Below, in pieces: positions 53,708-62,272 of a stretch of 64,000 bases of DNA. A program made the translations under genes and the position numbers. The first letter of the stretch is position 1; every line of letters begins with the position of its first letter. Location of the stretch: contig QJJF01000011.1 in assembly GCA_003202005.1 (NCBI GenBank), forward strand, positions 1 to 64,000. The letters run 5' to 3'. The notes under the pieces were generated by a model. It searched no databases. It saw nothing but the letters and a program-made list of their open reading frames with translations, and had not been told where the DNA came from. The DNA comes from Williamsia faeni (GTDB lineage Bacteria; Actinomycetota; Actinomycetes; Mycobacteriales; Mycobacteriaceae).

Positions 53708-54841
53708 ATGGACCGCACTGGACTTGAGGCACGGCTGTCGCACGTGGCGGCTGTCCGCCGTCACCTCCCCGAACTCGCTGACAAACTGGATAAGCTCGGC
53801 CTGATGGTCGCCGAAGATCCGGAGACGAACGTCGTCGCACTCTGGAAACAGCACGACGGGCCCCGGCTGACCGCCCCGAAAGGCCTCGGCGGAATCGGCG
53901 CGACCTGTGTGGAAACCCTTGAGCTGCAACGTGGAGTCGGCTACCTCAGCCCCTCGCTCGCCGCGGCGACCACCATGCATTACCTGTCTGTGGCGGGCCT
54001 GGCTGACTTCGCGAACTCCGCCGATGAGGAGACCATCGGCCTGATCAAATCGCTGATCGAGAACCGTACCGTCTTCGCCTCGGGATTCTCGGAGGGCAAG
54101 ATCGCCGGCAGCGTCTTTCGTCCCACTATGCAGGCCAGCCCTGCCGACGGTGGTTACACCCTGACCGGGCAGAAGAAACCATGCAGCCTCGCCGACAGCA
54201 TGGACTGTGTGATGGCCAGCGTGCTGCTCGATGACACCAAACAACGGGCCATCACGGTGATCTTCAACGGCAGCCCCGGTATGAGTGTCAGCCCGCTGTG
54301 GACCAGCTCGCCGCTGTCCGCCGCGCAAACCCACGCGGTGGTCTTCGAGGACGTCTTCGTACCGAACGATCTGATGATGGTCAGCGACGTCGAGGATGCC
54401 GACGGCCGCAACGAGAAATCCGGGTACGTCCTGTTCGGACTTATCATCACGGCAGGCTATGTCGGCGCCGCCACCCGACTCGCGCTCAAACTCGCCGACC
54501 GCGACGACTTCACCCCGGCAGACTTCGTCGAACTGTTCTCGCCGGTCGAAGGAGTGTGGCGCGCGCTGCGGATGATCGCGACGCGTTATGACAACGGTGA
54601 TCGCAGCGACGACCTGTTCGCCGACCTGCTGTGGATCCGTCTCGGTCTGCGCGACCAACTGCAGACGGCCGTGGCCCGCATGGTGGCGAAGGTGGGCGGC
54701 GTCGCCTTCGCGACCGATCCTGAGATCGCCTACCTGTCCTCGTGTATCTCGGCGTATTCGTTCCACCCGCCGAACCTGCGCGAGTCCGGCACCTTCCTGC
54801 TCGATCACGAGCTGGCCGGCGAGATCAACCTGACTCGCTGA
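53708..54841 (+). CDS. Acyl-CoA dehydrogenase-like flavoprotein
   Basis: A 377-residue protein with the acyl-CoA dehydrogenase fold. Visible are a central beta-domain (FASGFSEGKIAGSVFRPTMQ; GGYTLTGQKKPCSLADSMDC), AVVFEDVFVPNDLMM, and a helical C-terminal domain. The usual catalytic Glu could not be placed with confidence, so it may be a flavin monooxygenase-like or atypical member (as in HpaC/DszC-type branches). AAGGA lies about 10 nt before the ATG. It is the third gene of the cluster, and its 3' end overlaps the convergent MmpL gene by 17 bp. It probably desaturates or oxidises the acyl chain of the product (inference). Confidence 0.8.
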   Translation: MDRTGLEARLSHVAAVRRHLPELADKLDKLGLMVAEDPETNVVALWKQHDGPRLTAPKGLGGIGATCVETLELQRGVGYLSPSLAAATTMHYLSVAGLADFANSADEETIGLIKSLIENRTVFASGFSEGKIAGSVFRPTMQASPADGGYTLTGQKKPCSLADSMDCVMASVLLDDTKQRAITVIFNGSPGMSVSPLWTSSPLSAAQTHAVVFEDVFVPNDLMMVSDVEDADGRNEKSGYVLFGLIITAGYVGAATRLALKLADRDDFTPADFVELFSPVEGVWRALRMIATRYDNGDRSDDLFADLLWIRLGLRDQLQTAVARMVAKVGGVAFATDPEIAYLSSCISAYSFHPPNLRESGTFLLDHELAGEINLTR

Positions 54842-57029
54842 TCCCCACTTTGGCGTGCAGCTTCGCCAGGGGTGCGGGCGCCCACCAATTCCAGGTCCCG
54901 GCGAGCTTCATGACGGCCGGTAGCAACACCATTCGGACCAGGGTCGCGTCGACCACGACGGCGAGTGCGAGACCGACACCGATCATTCGCATGAACGCGA
55001 CCTGACCGCCGGCCAGCGCCGCGAAGACGATCACCATCAGAATCGCGGCCGCCGTGATGACCCGCCCGGCGCCGGCGATCCCGAGTGCCACGGCCTCGTC
55101 GTTGTCCTCTTTCCGGCGGGGCGACGCGAGCCAGTGTTCACGGATCCGGGACAGCAGGAACACCTCGTAGTCCATGGACAACCCGAACGCGGTCACGAAC
55201 AGGAACACCAGCACATCGGCGACCAGCGTGCCGGTGGGTGTGGTGCCGAGGCCGCCCAGGTGCCCCTCTTGGAACACCCACACCAGCGCGCCGAGCGTCG
55301 CCGTCAGGGACAAGGTGGTGAGTACCAACGCTTTCACGGGGAGCAGCAGGCTTCCGGTGAGCAGGAAGATCAACACGAACGTCGTGATCGCGATGAGCAG
55401 GAGAACCGTGGGCAGCAGCCGGACGATCTCATCTACCGAGTCCTGGTTGAGCTGGTTGGCACCGGTGAACAGTGCTTCGGCGCCGTGCGGCACCGGGACG
55501 GCGCGCAGCCGGTCGAGCTCGTCCCGCGACAACTCGTCCGACGATGGGTGCTCGATCGCCACGGAAAGCCATACGCTACCGTCTTTCACCGCGGTCGGCA
55601 GCAGCGGCGGGCCGACGGCACGGCCCTGGACGTAGGAGCCTTTCGGGGCAGACACCGCGACGGCACCGGGCACCTCGGACAACGCAGCGGCGTAGGCGGC
55701 AATGTCGTTGTCGGTCAGGCTGCGCCCATCGGGGATCACGATCGAGGTGGCCACGGCGGCATTGTTCGGGAACTCGGCGCGCACGATGTCGCCCACCTGA
55801 CGTGACTGAGCACTCGCGGGCAGCACCCGATCGTCCGGCAACCCGAAAAGCGCACTGAGGAACGGGGCCCCGAGAATCAGCAACAGCGAGACCACCGCCA
55901 GCGCGCACGGTATCGCGTGACCCATGACGAAGGCGGCGGTCCTGTAGAGCATGCTCACTCGGACGTTCTGATCCTTGGGCCCGCGGCGGAACTTGGTACG
56001 GATGTTGAACGATTCGATCCGGTCGCCGAGGAGCTTGATCACCGCCGGGGCGACGATCACGGCGAAGAGGCCGGCGAGCGCTATCACGCCGCAGCCCGCG
56101 TAGGCCATCGATCGCAGGAAGTACATCGGGAAGACCGCGAGTGCGCCGACCGCGAGGAACACGGTGCAGGCCGAGAACAGAATGGTGCGGCCGGCTCTCG
56201 CCACCGCCCGCCGCAGGGCCTCATCGCGATCACCGACCAGTTGATACTCCTCGCGGTACCGGCTGACGAGCAGCAACGTGTAGTCGATCGCGAGTGCCAA
56301 GCCCATGGCGGTGGTGAGATCGAGTGCGAAGATCGAGACGTCGGCGAAAAGAGTTATCCCGCGCAGCATTCCGAGGGTCCCGACGATGGCCAAACCGCCG
56401 ACAACGAGCGGTAGCAGCGCAGCGAACACCCCGCCGAACACCCAGATGAGCACCACCAGGGACAGCGGCAGTGCGATGGCTTCGGCGATGAGCAAGTCCT
56501 TCTCGGACTGCACGTTGATCTCCGCGGAGATCATCGCCGCGCCACCGGCCAGCACGATGAGACCGTCACGCTCGCCGGTGACTCCGTCGGCGACCTCCTT
56601 GCCGTGCTTGGGCGCATCGTCCTCGCCGCCGGTCATCTGGACGATCACCACGGCGGTCGCGCGGTCGGCGCTGAGCAGAGCCTGGCCGGCGGGAGAACCG
56701 TCCCAGGGGGATTCGATGCCGCCGACGTGCGGGGCGGCTCGCAGGTCAGCGACGAGGGCGCGTCCGGCCGCCGCGGCTGCCGGCTCCAGCACACTGCCAC
56801 CACCGGTGCGTCGCACCACGAACGTCAGATCCATGTCGCCCTGGCCGAACGTGTCGGTGAGCACCTTTGTCCCGCGCGCCGATTCGGAGCTCGGGTCCTG
56901 GAAACCGGCAGCGCCAAGATGTTCGGTCACGGTCGCGCCGCACACCCCGGCGATGATGGTCAACAGCCCGACAACCAGAAGCACTCGTTTTGGGGCGGCG
57001 ATGACCACGCGGGCCAGCAAAGTGAGCAC
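54825..57029 (-). CDS. MmpL-family RND lipid exporter
   Basis: A roughly 734-residue RND/MmpL transporter with two repeats, each one N-terminal helix, an external domain and five to six helices. Helix 4 of the first half has the proton-relay-type TTAMGLALAIDYTLLLVSRY, and the matching second-half motif is FLFVTAFGLSMDYEVFLLSR; both contain the Asp-Tyr pair typical of MmpL. The likely start is GTG 57029 (AGGAT upstream); the frame reaches 57173 without similarity. MmpL proteins move lipids across the inner membrane of mycolate bacteria. It converges on the oxoamine synthase operon, so exporting that product is possible but unproven. Confidence 0.9.
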   Translation of the reverse strand: MLTLLARVVIAAPKRVLLVVGLLTIIAGVCGATVTEHLGAAGFQDPSSESARGTKVLTDTFGQGDMDLTFVVRRTGGGSVLEPAAAAAGRALVADLRAAPHVGGIESPWDGSPAGQALLSADRATAVVIVQMTGGEDDAPKHGKEVADGVTGERDGLIVLAGGAAMISAEINVQSEKDLLIAEAIALPLSLVVLIWVFGGVFAALLPLVVGGLAIVGTLGMLRGITLFADVSIFALDLTTAMGLALAIDYTLLLVSRYREEYQLVGDRDEALRRAVARAGRTILFSACTVFLAVGALAVFPMYFLRSMAYAGCGVIALAGLFAVIVAPAVIKLLGDRIESFNIRTKFRRGPKDQNVRVSMLYRTAAFVMGHAIPCALAVVSLLLILGAPFLSALFGLPDDRVLPASAQSRQVGDIVRAEFPNNAAVATSIVIPDGRSLTDNDIAAYAAALSEVPGAVAVSAPKGSYVQGRAVGPPLLPTAVKDGSVWLSVAIEHPSSDELSRDELDRLRAVPVPHGAEALFTGANQLNQDSVDEIVRLLPTVLLLIAITTFVLIFLLTGSLLLPVKALVLTTLSLTATLGALVWVFQEGHLGGLGTTPTGTLVADVLVFLFVTAFGLSMDYEVFLLSRIREHWLASPRRKEDNDEAVALGIAGAGRVITAAAILMVIVFAALAGGQVAFMRMIGVGLALAVVVDATLVRMVLLPAVMKLAGTWNWWAPAPLAKLHAKVGISESG

Positions 57030-57232
57030 ACGGCGGATCCTACGGGTTCGCGCTGATGGACCGTGTGGAGTTCGGTGCTCGCGCACGCGCTCTTTGTGCC
57101 AGTTTCTCGCTGTCACGAGAGTGTTACAACTCGTGCGCGACACCCGCGAGCGCGAACGAACGCCCACGAGCAATATGCGCGGGTAGGACCGCGAATTGCG
57201 TACACCCGCGAATACCCCAGCAGGATCGTTCC

Positions 57233-57706
57233 ATGTTTGGCGCCCGCGCCGGTGGCCGGGCGGTGTTCACCGGGGTGGGGCGGCAGTGTGAGACGGCGAT
57301 GCGGATGACTGGTGTCGATCGCGCCGCGGCGGCGCTATTGACGTCGCGGTCGCGAATGCGGGATCTGGTGTACACGACCAATCCGGTGGCCCAGCGGATC
57401 GACGAATTGCAGTTCACGCTCGGTGAGGGACCGTGCCTCGATGCCTACTCCGAGGCACGGGTGCATATGGTGTCCGATCTACGCCATTCCGAGACGTTCG
57501 CCCGCTGGCCGGGTTTTGCCGACGCCGCGATCGGCGTGGGGGTGCACGCGGTGTTTGTATTCCCGATTGCACATGCTGGTCGGCCGCTGGGGGTACTCGA
57601 GTTGTATCGGGCCACCGCGGGCCAGCGCAGCCATCCTCGAGATCCCGGTAGCGCCGGCGTGCTCGATCCGCCGGACCTGCCGGTGCCGCCGCGATTGGTT
57701 CGGTGA
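57233..57706 (+). CDS. GAF-domain protein lacking an ANTAR domain
   Basis: A 157-residue protein from ATG 57233 (AGGAT upstream; the frame opens at 57056). It has a GAF domain with MTGVDRAAAALLTSRSRMRD, LQFTLGEGPCLDAYSEARVH, GFADAAIGVGVHAVFVFPIA and GRPLGVLELYRATAG, as in mycobacterial GAF-ANTAR proteins. After LELYRATAG it goes out of frame with the family: the alternative frame continues, so a frameshift has replaced the C-terminus with a short Pro/Arg-rich tail. The RNA-binding ANTAR domain is missing. It is likely a damaged one-component antiterminator. It is divergent from the MmpL gene. Confidence 0.68.
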   Translation: MFGARAGGRAVFTGVGRQCETAMRMTGVDRAAAALLTSRSRMRDLVYTTNPVAQRIDELQFTLGEGPCLDAYSEARVHMVSDLRHSETFARWPGFADAAIGVGVHAVFVFPIAHAGRPLGVLELYRATAGQRSHPRDPGSAGVLDPPDLPVPPRLVR

Positions 57707-57710
57707 TCCG

Positions 57711-57830
57711 TTAGGTGGTGTCGGGTTTGCTGGCGGCCAGTGCGCGGGAGATCTCGGCGACGACGACGTTGGAGTCCTGAGACAGCTGCGTGCGTCGCCA
57801 GGCGGCCGCACGCATCATGCGAACGGCAAC
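57711..57830 (-). pseudogene. Possible ANTAR-type C-terminal tail
   Basis: A minus-strand frame reads TQLSQDSNVVVAEISRALAA and then stops. The pattern LSQDSNVxxxxIARxL is common at the end of ANTAR proteins, and a similar string (LSQDSNVTLAQSAQQIVAA) occurs at 59.81-59.90 kb. Too short for a firm call. Confidence 0.35.
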
Positions 57831-57914
57831 AAGGCAAACCCCGATCTGCATCTGGCAGGATGACCGCTCGCACCTGACGGTTCGGATGAAAGCACATTTG
57901 AGACCTGACTGCGC

Positions 57915-58568
57915 CTACGGGGTTGACGGTTCGCCGGTCACGAGGAAGATCACCCGGCGTCCTACCGCGACGGTGTGGTCGCCGAAGCGTTCGTAGAAGC
58001 GGCCGAGCAAGGTTGCATCGACGGCGGCCTCGATGGTGCCCGTCCACGCCGGGTCCTCGATCACGGTGAGCAGTCGTCGGTGCAGGTCATCGAGCTCGTC
58101 GTCGCGCCTGCCGAGCTCCGCGGCCAGCTCAGGATCATGCGTGCGGAGGACCTGTTCGGCGAGGCTGCACAACTCGGTCGCTACCAGCCCCATCCGGGTC
58201 AGTAGTTCTTTCGCCTCCCCGGAGGTGACGGGGTCCGGGTGCCGGCGGCGCACGCTCTCGGCCACATGCTTGGCAAGCCCGCCCATCCGGCTCAGATCCG
58301 ACACCAGATGCACACCGGTGACGACTTGCCGCAGGTCGCGGGCGACGGGCGTCTGCAACGCCAGCAGCGTCATCGCATGCTCCTCGCATGGACGGTGAAA
58401 CTGTTCGATCTCCTCAGTGAGGTCGAATACCCGCTCGGCCAGCACAAGGTCGGCCTGGACAAGGGCGTCGGTGGCAGTCTCCACGGCCTCTCCGGCCAGG
58501 TGGCATATCAGTGCAAGCCGATGGGTCAGGTCGTCGAGTTGCTCGTGAAACTTCATCCGCGTACGCAT
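57915..58568 (-). CDS. phoU: Phosphate-signalling protein PhoU
   Basis: A 217-residue all-helical protein made of two PhoU repeats. Each repeat has the metal-binding pattern: DLTEEIEQFHRPCEEHAMTL with ARDLRQVVTGVHLVSDLSRM in the first; GRRDDELDDLHRRLL and GRFYERFGDHTVAVGRRVIF in the second. PhoU links the Pst phosphate transporter to the sensor kinase and restrains the Pho response. No pst or pho genes are nearby; orphan phoU copies are common in mycobacteria. ATG 58568 is preceded by GGAGG at 13 nt; Met 58553 is an alternative. AT-rich DNA at 58.66-58.69 kb may hold the promoter. Confidence 0.9.
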   Translation of the reverse strand: MRTRMKFHEQLDDLTHRLALICHLAGEAVETATDALVQADLVLAERVFDLTEEIEQFHRPCEEHAMTLLALQTPVARDLRQVVTGVHLVSDLSRMGGLAKHVAESVRRRHPDPVTSGEAKELLTRMGLVATELCSLAEQVLRTHDPELAAELGRRDDELDDLHRRLLTVIEDPAWTGTIEAAVDATLLGRFYERFGDHTVAVGRRVIFLVTGEPSTP

Positions 58569-58719
58569 GATCTTTGTGACACCTCCGGGTGCCGGGTTCC
58601 CCGCAACTGGTGCCTGGATCTCTATTGCCCGACACCAACGCTCCGCCCGGACGCCATCGTAATATGTAGCTAGACAATAAATTTCGAATCAAAGGGGTAA
58701 GTCAACCCGTCGCCCCAAG

Positions 58720-59022
58720 TCAAGAACTGTCAGGGCAGCTGAAACAGTGCCCCGCCGGCAGCGGTGGAGGTGGGGCACTGACAGCTATCCCGGCTGGGCG
58801 TCCTTGGCGTCTTTTGGAGTGGTCGTAGCGCTCCGGGCTGCCCGACTTCGCCAATCCACGAGCAATCATGTATCCGATCGACAGCCAGGTGATGTAACGC
58901 AACGCCTCAGCGGCACCGAAGGGATCCGGACTGCCGTCCTCACCCCCGACAACGAGTGCGTTAATTGTTACCGCGAGCACCGCGAGCGCGTACACGAATC
59001 AATCGCTCGTCTTGGTCGACAT
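58720..59022 (-). pseudogene. Small phage-like membrane protein with an in-frame TGA at codon 8
   Basis: From ATG 59022 the frame reads MSTKTSD, TGA, then FVYALAVLAVTINALVVGGE, continuing through RYITWLSIGYMIARGLAKSG. Two hydrophobic segments and the SIGYMIARGLAKSGS motif resemble small membrane proteins found in actinophages and mycobacterial genomes. The TGA replaces a position that reads naturally as Trp (SDWFVY). A GTG at 58995 could restart translation with loss of only nine residues, so it may still be made. The C-terminal tail is Pro-rich and runs across an inverted repeat (CAGTGCCCC/GGGGCACTG, 58745-58780). Confidence 0.5.
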
Positions 59023-59394
59023 CTTGGTCTCGGTGCTACGCCGCGCTGTGGCATTGGCCGTCGGCACGTTCCCGCCAGGGTTGCCCCGTTTTGCACTGGA
59101 TTGTGAATACCGTCATGGTCTGTCCTGTCCTTTCGGGATGCTCAAAACCTCCGGCTGCAGAGATCGGTACCAAGTGGGTCCCTGGCGTCAGCTACCCATC
59201 GCATGCGAACCGTAAACCGTCTGTCTGCGCTGTGAGTGGTCTCATCAGTGGAATTCGAGTTCGGTCGGTGGTGTTGTGACGCAGCACCTTTCATTCCAAC
59301 AATTCTCTGGATTGGGTGTTGCGGTGGGTGGGGATGGGCGCTAAAACATGTGCTGCACAGTGATTGGTCGCCCGCAAAACATGACGGACCGGTG

Positions 59395-59613
59395 TCAGAA
59401 AGGGACAGCGCCCACCGTGAGCGTCAGCCCGATGACCACGGTGACCAGCAGCACCGCAATGACCCCGACTCCGCCCCACTGCCCCCACAGCAACGCCTCG
59501 ACAGCGGGTTCCGGTGCATTAGTACGCACGACCGCGGCCGAGGCCGACGACGAAGGCGAGGCGAGAGTCCCCTCAGCCTCGCCGCGAACGTCGAAGTCAG
59601 TCGCATCGAGCAT
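59395..59613 (-). CDS. Small single-pass membrane protein
   Basis: A 72-residue protein with a near-ideal ribosome site (AGGAGG 5-6 nt before ATG 59613). The polar, acidic N-terminus MLDATDFDVRGEAEGTLASP is followed by one C-terminal membrane helix (VGVIAVLLVTVVIGLTLTVG). I recognise no family; tail-anchored topology is likely. 59.02-59.39 kb has no visible gene. Confidence 0.6.
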   Translation of the reverse strand: MLDATDFDVRGEAEGTLASPSSSASAAVVRTNAPEPAVEALLWGQWGGVGVIAVLLVTVVIGLTLTVGAVPF

Positions 59614-59812
59614 CTAAACCTCCTGGGCCATGGCGCAGATCCGTTGACAGATCAGCAGATACCCCAAGGTAACCAAGACCGACCTCCGGTAAACCCGAGC
59701 AGCAGGGCATCACGGCGCCGGGCACATCCAGCCACCGCGGAAGTTTCTGGGTGGCCTTGTGAGACGACGGCCCCCTTGGGCTGCCCCGGCTATGGCTCTC
59801 TTTGAATCAGGT

Positions 59813-60070
59813 TTAACCTTCGGGTGCCGGTGCGGTGCCCTCGGCGTCCGCCGCAACGATCTGCTGGGCGCTCTGGGCGAGTGTGACATTGGAGTCCTGG
59901 GACAGGGTCCGTAGCAGGTCGCATGCTTGGTCGGCGGCGATGCCGTAACGCTCCGTTAGCATGCCCATGGCCTGCCCGATGACGTCGCGGCTCTGTATTC
60001 CCCACGGAGTTGTTCGCGTTCGCGGCCGGCTGCGAAGGCACCATTAGCGTGACTGGCGAACAGACCGTGA
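59813..60070 (-). pseudogene. GAF-ANTAR regulator remnant, frameshifted
   Basis: The minus strand reads LFASHANGAFAAGREREQLR (end of a GAF domain), a one-base frameshift near 59.99 kb, then IQSRDVIGQAMGMLTERYGI and LLRTLSQDSNVTLAQSAQQI, a complete ANTAR domain. ANTAR proteins bind paired RNA hairpins to stop transcription termination. The GAF domain upstream is lost. Confidence 0.72.
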
Positions 60071-60205
60071 TCTCAGTCGCAATCATGGCCTCGCCACGAA
60101 GCGTTAGTGTTTCGGGCGGCGACTTATTGATCATCTTGAGATTGCTCAGTGTTCACCCACTGGCGGTACAAAGGCGTAGGACGGGTGAGGGCGAAGGAGC
60201 CAACA

Positions 60206-60439
60206 ATGAGCGAAACCGATGCGTTGAAGCACGAGATGCTTGAGTTCGAGGCACGCTGGTTTCGATTGGGCGGCGGTCCGTCGCACGAGATTCTTTCTCG
60301 TTTCGGCATGACCGATCGGACATTCTTCGCGGAGATCGATGCCCTCATGGACGAGCGGCGAGCGCTCGATCACTTCACCCCACGTGATACTGAGGTGATA
60401 CGCGCTGTGATCCGGCGCCGGCTGTGGCTGGCTAACTGA
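60206..60439 (+). CDS. DUF3263-like small protein
   Basis: A 77-residue protein starting at ATG 60206 with AAGGAG 6-7 nt upstream. EFEARWFRLGGGPSHEILSR and FGMTDRTFFAEIDALM match the DUF3263 family (small, probably helix-turn-helix-like, common in mycobacteria). Function unknown; DNA binding is a guess from predicted fold. Its 3' end overlaps the convergent next gene by 8 bp. Confidence 0.75.
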   Translation: MSETDALKHEMLEFEARWFRLGGGPSHEILSRFGMTDRTFFAEIDALMDERRALDHFTPRDTEVIRAVIRRRLWLAN

Positions 60440-60680
60440 GGGCGGCGAGTGATTCCGGTGTTGTGTTCGCTCGGTCGCCGAGTTTTTCGTGCGCCCGCCG
60501 TTCGACGAGCAGGGGCACGAAGTCACGGATCGGTTGGTCGTCGAAACGGTGATACGCATCCTCGACGACCTGGGCGACGGTGTCAGCCGACAGACTCGCG
60601 TGTTGCTTGGTCAGTTTTTCGGCAATGAGATTGATGTTCTGCCGCTCGTCTTGCTGGCGCTTGTCGGCAAAAGTAGTCAT
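60432..60680 (-). CDS. Three-helix-bundle dimerisation-type small protein, copy 1
   Basis: An 82-residue protein from ATG 60680 (MTTFADKRQQDERQ). Helical throughout, with VAQVVEDAYHRFDDQPIRDF and VPLLVERRAHEKLG, the pattern of the small three-helix-bundle proteins widespread in mycobacteria. It is about 75% identical to the protein at 61042-61290. Each copy has a divergently placed small plus-strand gene. Function unknown. Confidence 0.7.
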   Translation of the reverse strand: MTTFADKRQQDERQNINLIAEKLTKQHASLSADTVAQVVEDAYHRFDDQPIRDFVPLLVERRAHEKLGDRANTTPESLAALS

Positions 60681-60802
60681 GGGTTCTATTTTATGACCGA
60701 AAACAACGAGGCTCCACGTCGGCCACACTCTGTTCTCCGCACATTTGCGTGTCGTTCACTCATCGCCGTGTCGGTGTCAGGAGTCTTACGCTTAGAGCGA
60801 CC

Positions 60803-61033
60803 ATGGCACCGTCACTCAGGCAGGGAGCGGACGCCGAACAGGCGCGCTATTTTGCGGCGGAACTCGAGCATTGGGTCGACAAACTCGAGGCCGAGGGCGA
60901 TGCGGCTCCGAGCAATGACTGGGTCGTTGATCTTCACCCCGGACAGGGCGTAGCTGACGATTGCATCAGGCCTGCCGGTGAGGACGCGTCCAGGAGGGCG
61001 ATCTGGGCGCTGCGCTGTTGCAGCGTTCCATAG
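60803..61033 (+). CDS. Small QGAD-type protein, copy 1 (C-terminus replaced)
   Basis: A 76-residue frame from ATG 60803. The N-terminal half (RQGADAEQARYFAAELEHWV, DKLEAEGDA) is paralogous to the 64-residue protein at 61420. The C-terminal half differs (DLHPGQGVADD and onward) and lacks the LRRQLKALR end, so this copy was probably truncated and joined to other sequence. Divergent from three-helix-bundle copy 1. Confidence 0.5.
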   Translation: MAPSLRQGADAEQARYFAAELEHWVDKLEAEGDAAPSNDWVVDLHPGQGVADDCIRPAGEDASRRAIWALRCCSVP

Positions 61034-61041
61034 AAGAACAG

Positions 61042-61290
61042 CTAGTGAAGATCGTCGAACGATTCAGGCGTTGCCGTGGCCCGGTCGCCGAGTTGCTCGT
61101 GGGCCCGCCGTTCGACCAGCAGGGGCACGAAGTCGCGGATCGGTTGCTCGTCGAAACGGTGGTACGCGTCCTCGACGACCTGGACGACGGCGTCAGCAGA
61201 AAGTCCGGGGTGTTGCTTGATCAGCTTCTCCGCGATCAGATTCATGATCTGCCGCTCTTCGTGCAGGCGCTTGTCGGCATAGGCAGTCAT
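61042..61290 (-). CDS. Three-helix-bundle dimerisation-type small protein, copy 2
   Basis: An 82-residue paralogue of the protein at 60432 (MTAYADKRLHEERQ; VVQVVEDAYHRFDEQPIRDF; VPLLVERRAHEQLG). Same arrangement: leftward, with a divergent QGAD-type gene starting 130 bp away. The pair shows tandem duplication of a roughly 0.6-kb unit. Confidence 0.72.
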   Translation of the reverse strand: MTAYADKRLHEERQIMNLIAEKLIKQHPGLSADAVVQVVEDAYHRFDEQPIRDFVPLLVERRAHEQLGDRATATPESFDDLH

Positions 61291-61419
61291 GAGTCCAGGC
61301 TACGACCGAAGCCGACAAGTCCGGCACCCTGTTCACTTGCTGTTCACTCTTCGGTTGTGTGTCATTCAGCGTGCAGTCATTTTCCGTTTAGGTACCGAGA
61401 GTCGTAAGCTACGCGAACC

Positions 61420-61614
61420 ATGACATTCTCAGACGGGCAGGGAGCGGACGCTGATCAGGCGCGCTATTTTGCAACAGAACTCCAGCGTTGGATCGACAAA
61501 CTCTCGTTAGAGATGGGCCATGGTGCCGAGTCCGCAACCAAACGGAACGAGCTTGGTGATCTCCGCCGTCAGCTAAAAGCGTTGCGCGACAGTTTCCCTG
61601 GCGCGTTCGAGTAA
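61420..61614 (+). CDS. Small QGAD-type protein, copy 2
   Basis: A 64-residue soluble helical protein (MTFSDGQGADADQARYFATE, LQRWIDKLSLEMG, ending LRRQLKALRDSFPGAFE). Divergent from three-helix-bundle copy 2, suggesting a shared promoter and perhaps shared function. No family recognised. Confidence 0.6.
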   Translation: MTFSDGQGADADQARYFATELQRWIDKLSLEMGHGAESATKRNELGDLRRQLKALRDSFPGAFE

Positions 61615-61627
61615 CCCGGGCGCTGCT

Positions 61628-62272
61628 GCTTATCCGCGCGAAAAGGCCTACGTAGAAAGATGATTGGATTCGTTCGAGGTCGTGCATCCGGAGATCCGCG
61701 TAGTGCGGATGCGGCCGGCGTTCATCTTCAAGAAGCGCTCTGCGACCGGACAACGCAGACTGTTCGGAGGCCCCTTCGTACCGGGTCGGCTCGTCTACCC
61801 CAAGCGATTGCCGAGGGTCCCGTCCATTCCGGGTCTGAGTGTGCAGGTGGTCCATACCGAGGACGTGGCAGCCGCATATGCATCCGCCGCCGTTCGTCCT
61901 GTCCGCGGCCTTCAACCTGGGGTCCGACATTGCAGTTGACTCCGCCTTCCTCGCCGACTACTGCGATGCGCGTGCGACACCGGTAAACGTATCGCCCGGG
62001 CTCGTCGAATCAGCATTGCAACTTGCCTGGCGGTGCCGACTGATTCCCGCCACGCCCGGGCTGTTCGATACGGTCATCATTTGCCACTACTCGACGGCAC
62101 CCGAGCACGTCATGAGCTCGGATGGGAGCCCCGCGACCCAGCCTCAGTGCTGGACGAGTTCATCAGCGGACTACACGCGGGTGCGGGTTCATCCACTGCA
62201 CCGTTGGCTCCCGACAGCATTCCAAGGCGATTGAATGAGCTGGGCACCGGACTAGGAGCGCGAGACAGCTGA
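61628..62272 (+). pseudogene. NAD-dependent epimerase/dehydratase, C-terminal remnant
   Basis: The sequence reads AYPREKAYVER, TGA, LDSFEVVHPEIRVVRMRPAF, IFKKRSATGQRRLFGG and VVHTEDVAAAYASAAV, then shifts frame near 61.90 kb (AFNLGSDIAVDSAFLADYC) and again near 62.07 kb (LLDGTRARHELGWEPRDPAS). This is the C-terminal two thirds of an extended-SDR epimerase as found in mycobacteria. The Rossmann N-terminus is gone, and there is one nonsense codon (Trp to TGA) and two frameshifts. Confidence 0.75.

Noticed and set aside
58745-58780. CAGTGCCCC/GGGGCACTG hairpin as intrinsic terminator
   Set aside because: The stem is good, but the loop is long, no T-tract follows on either strand and it lies inside an open frame.
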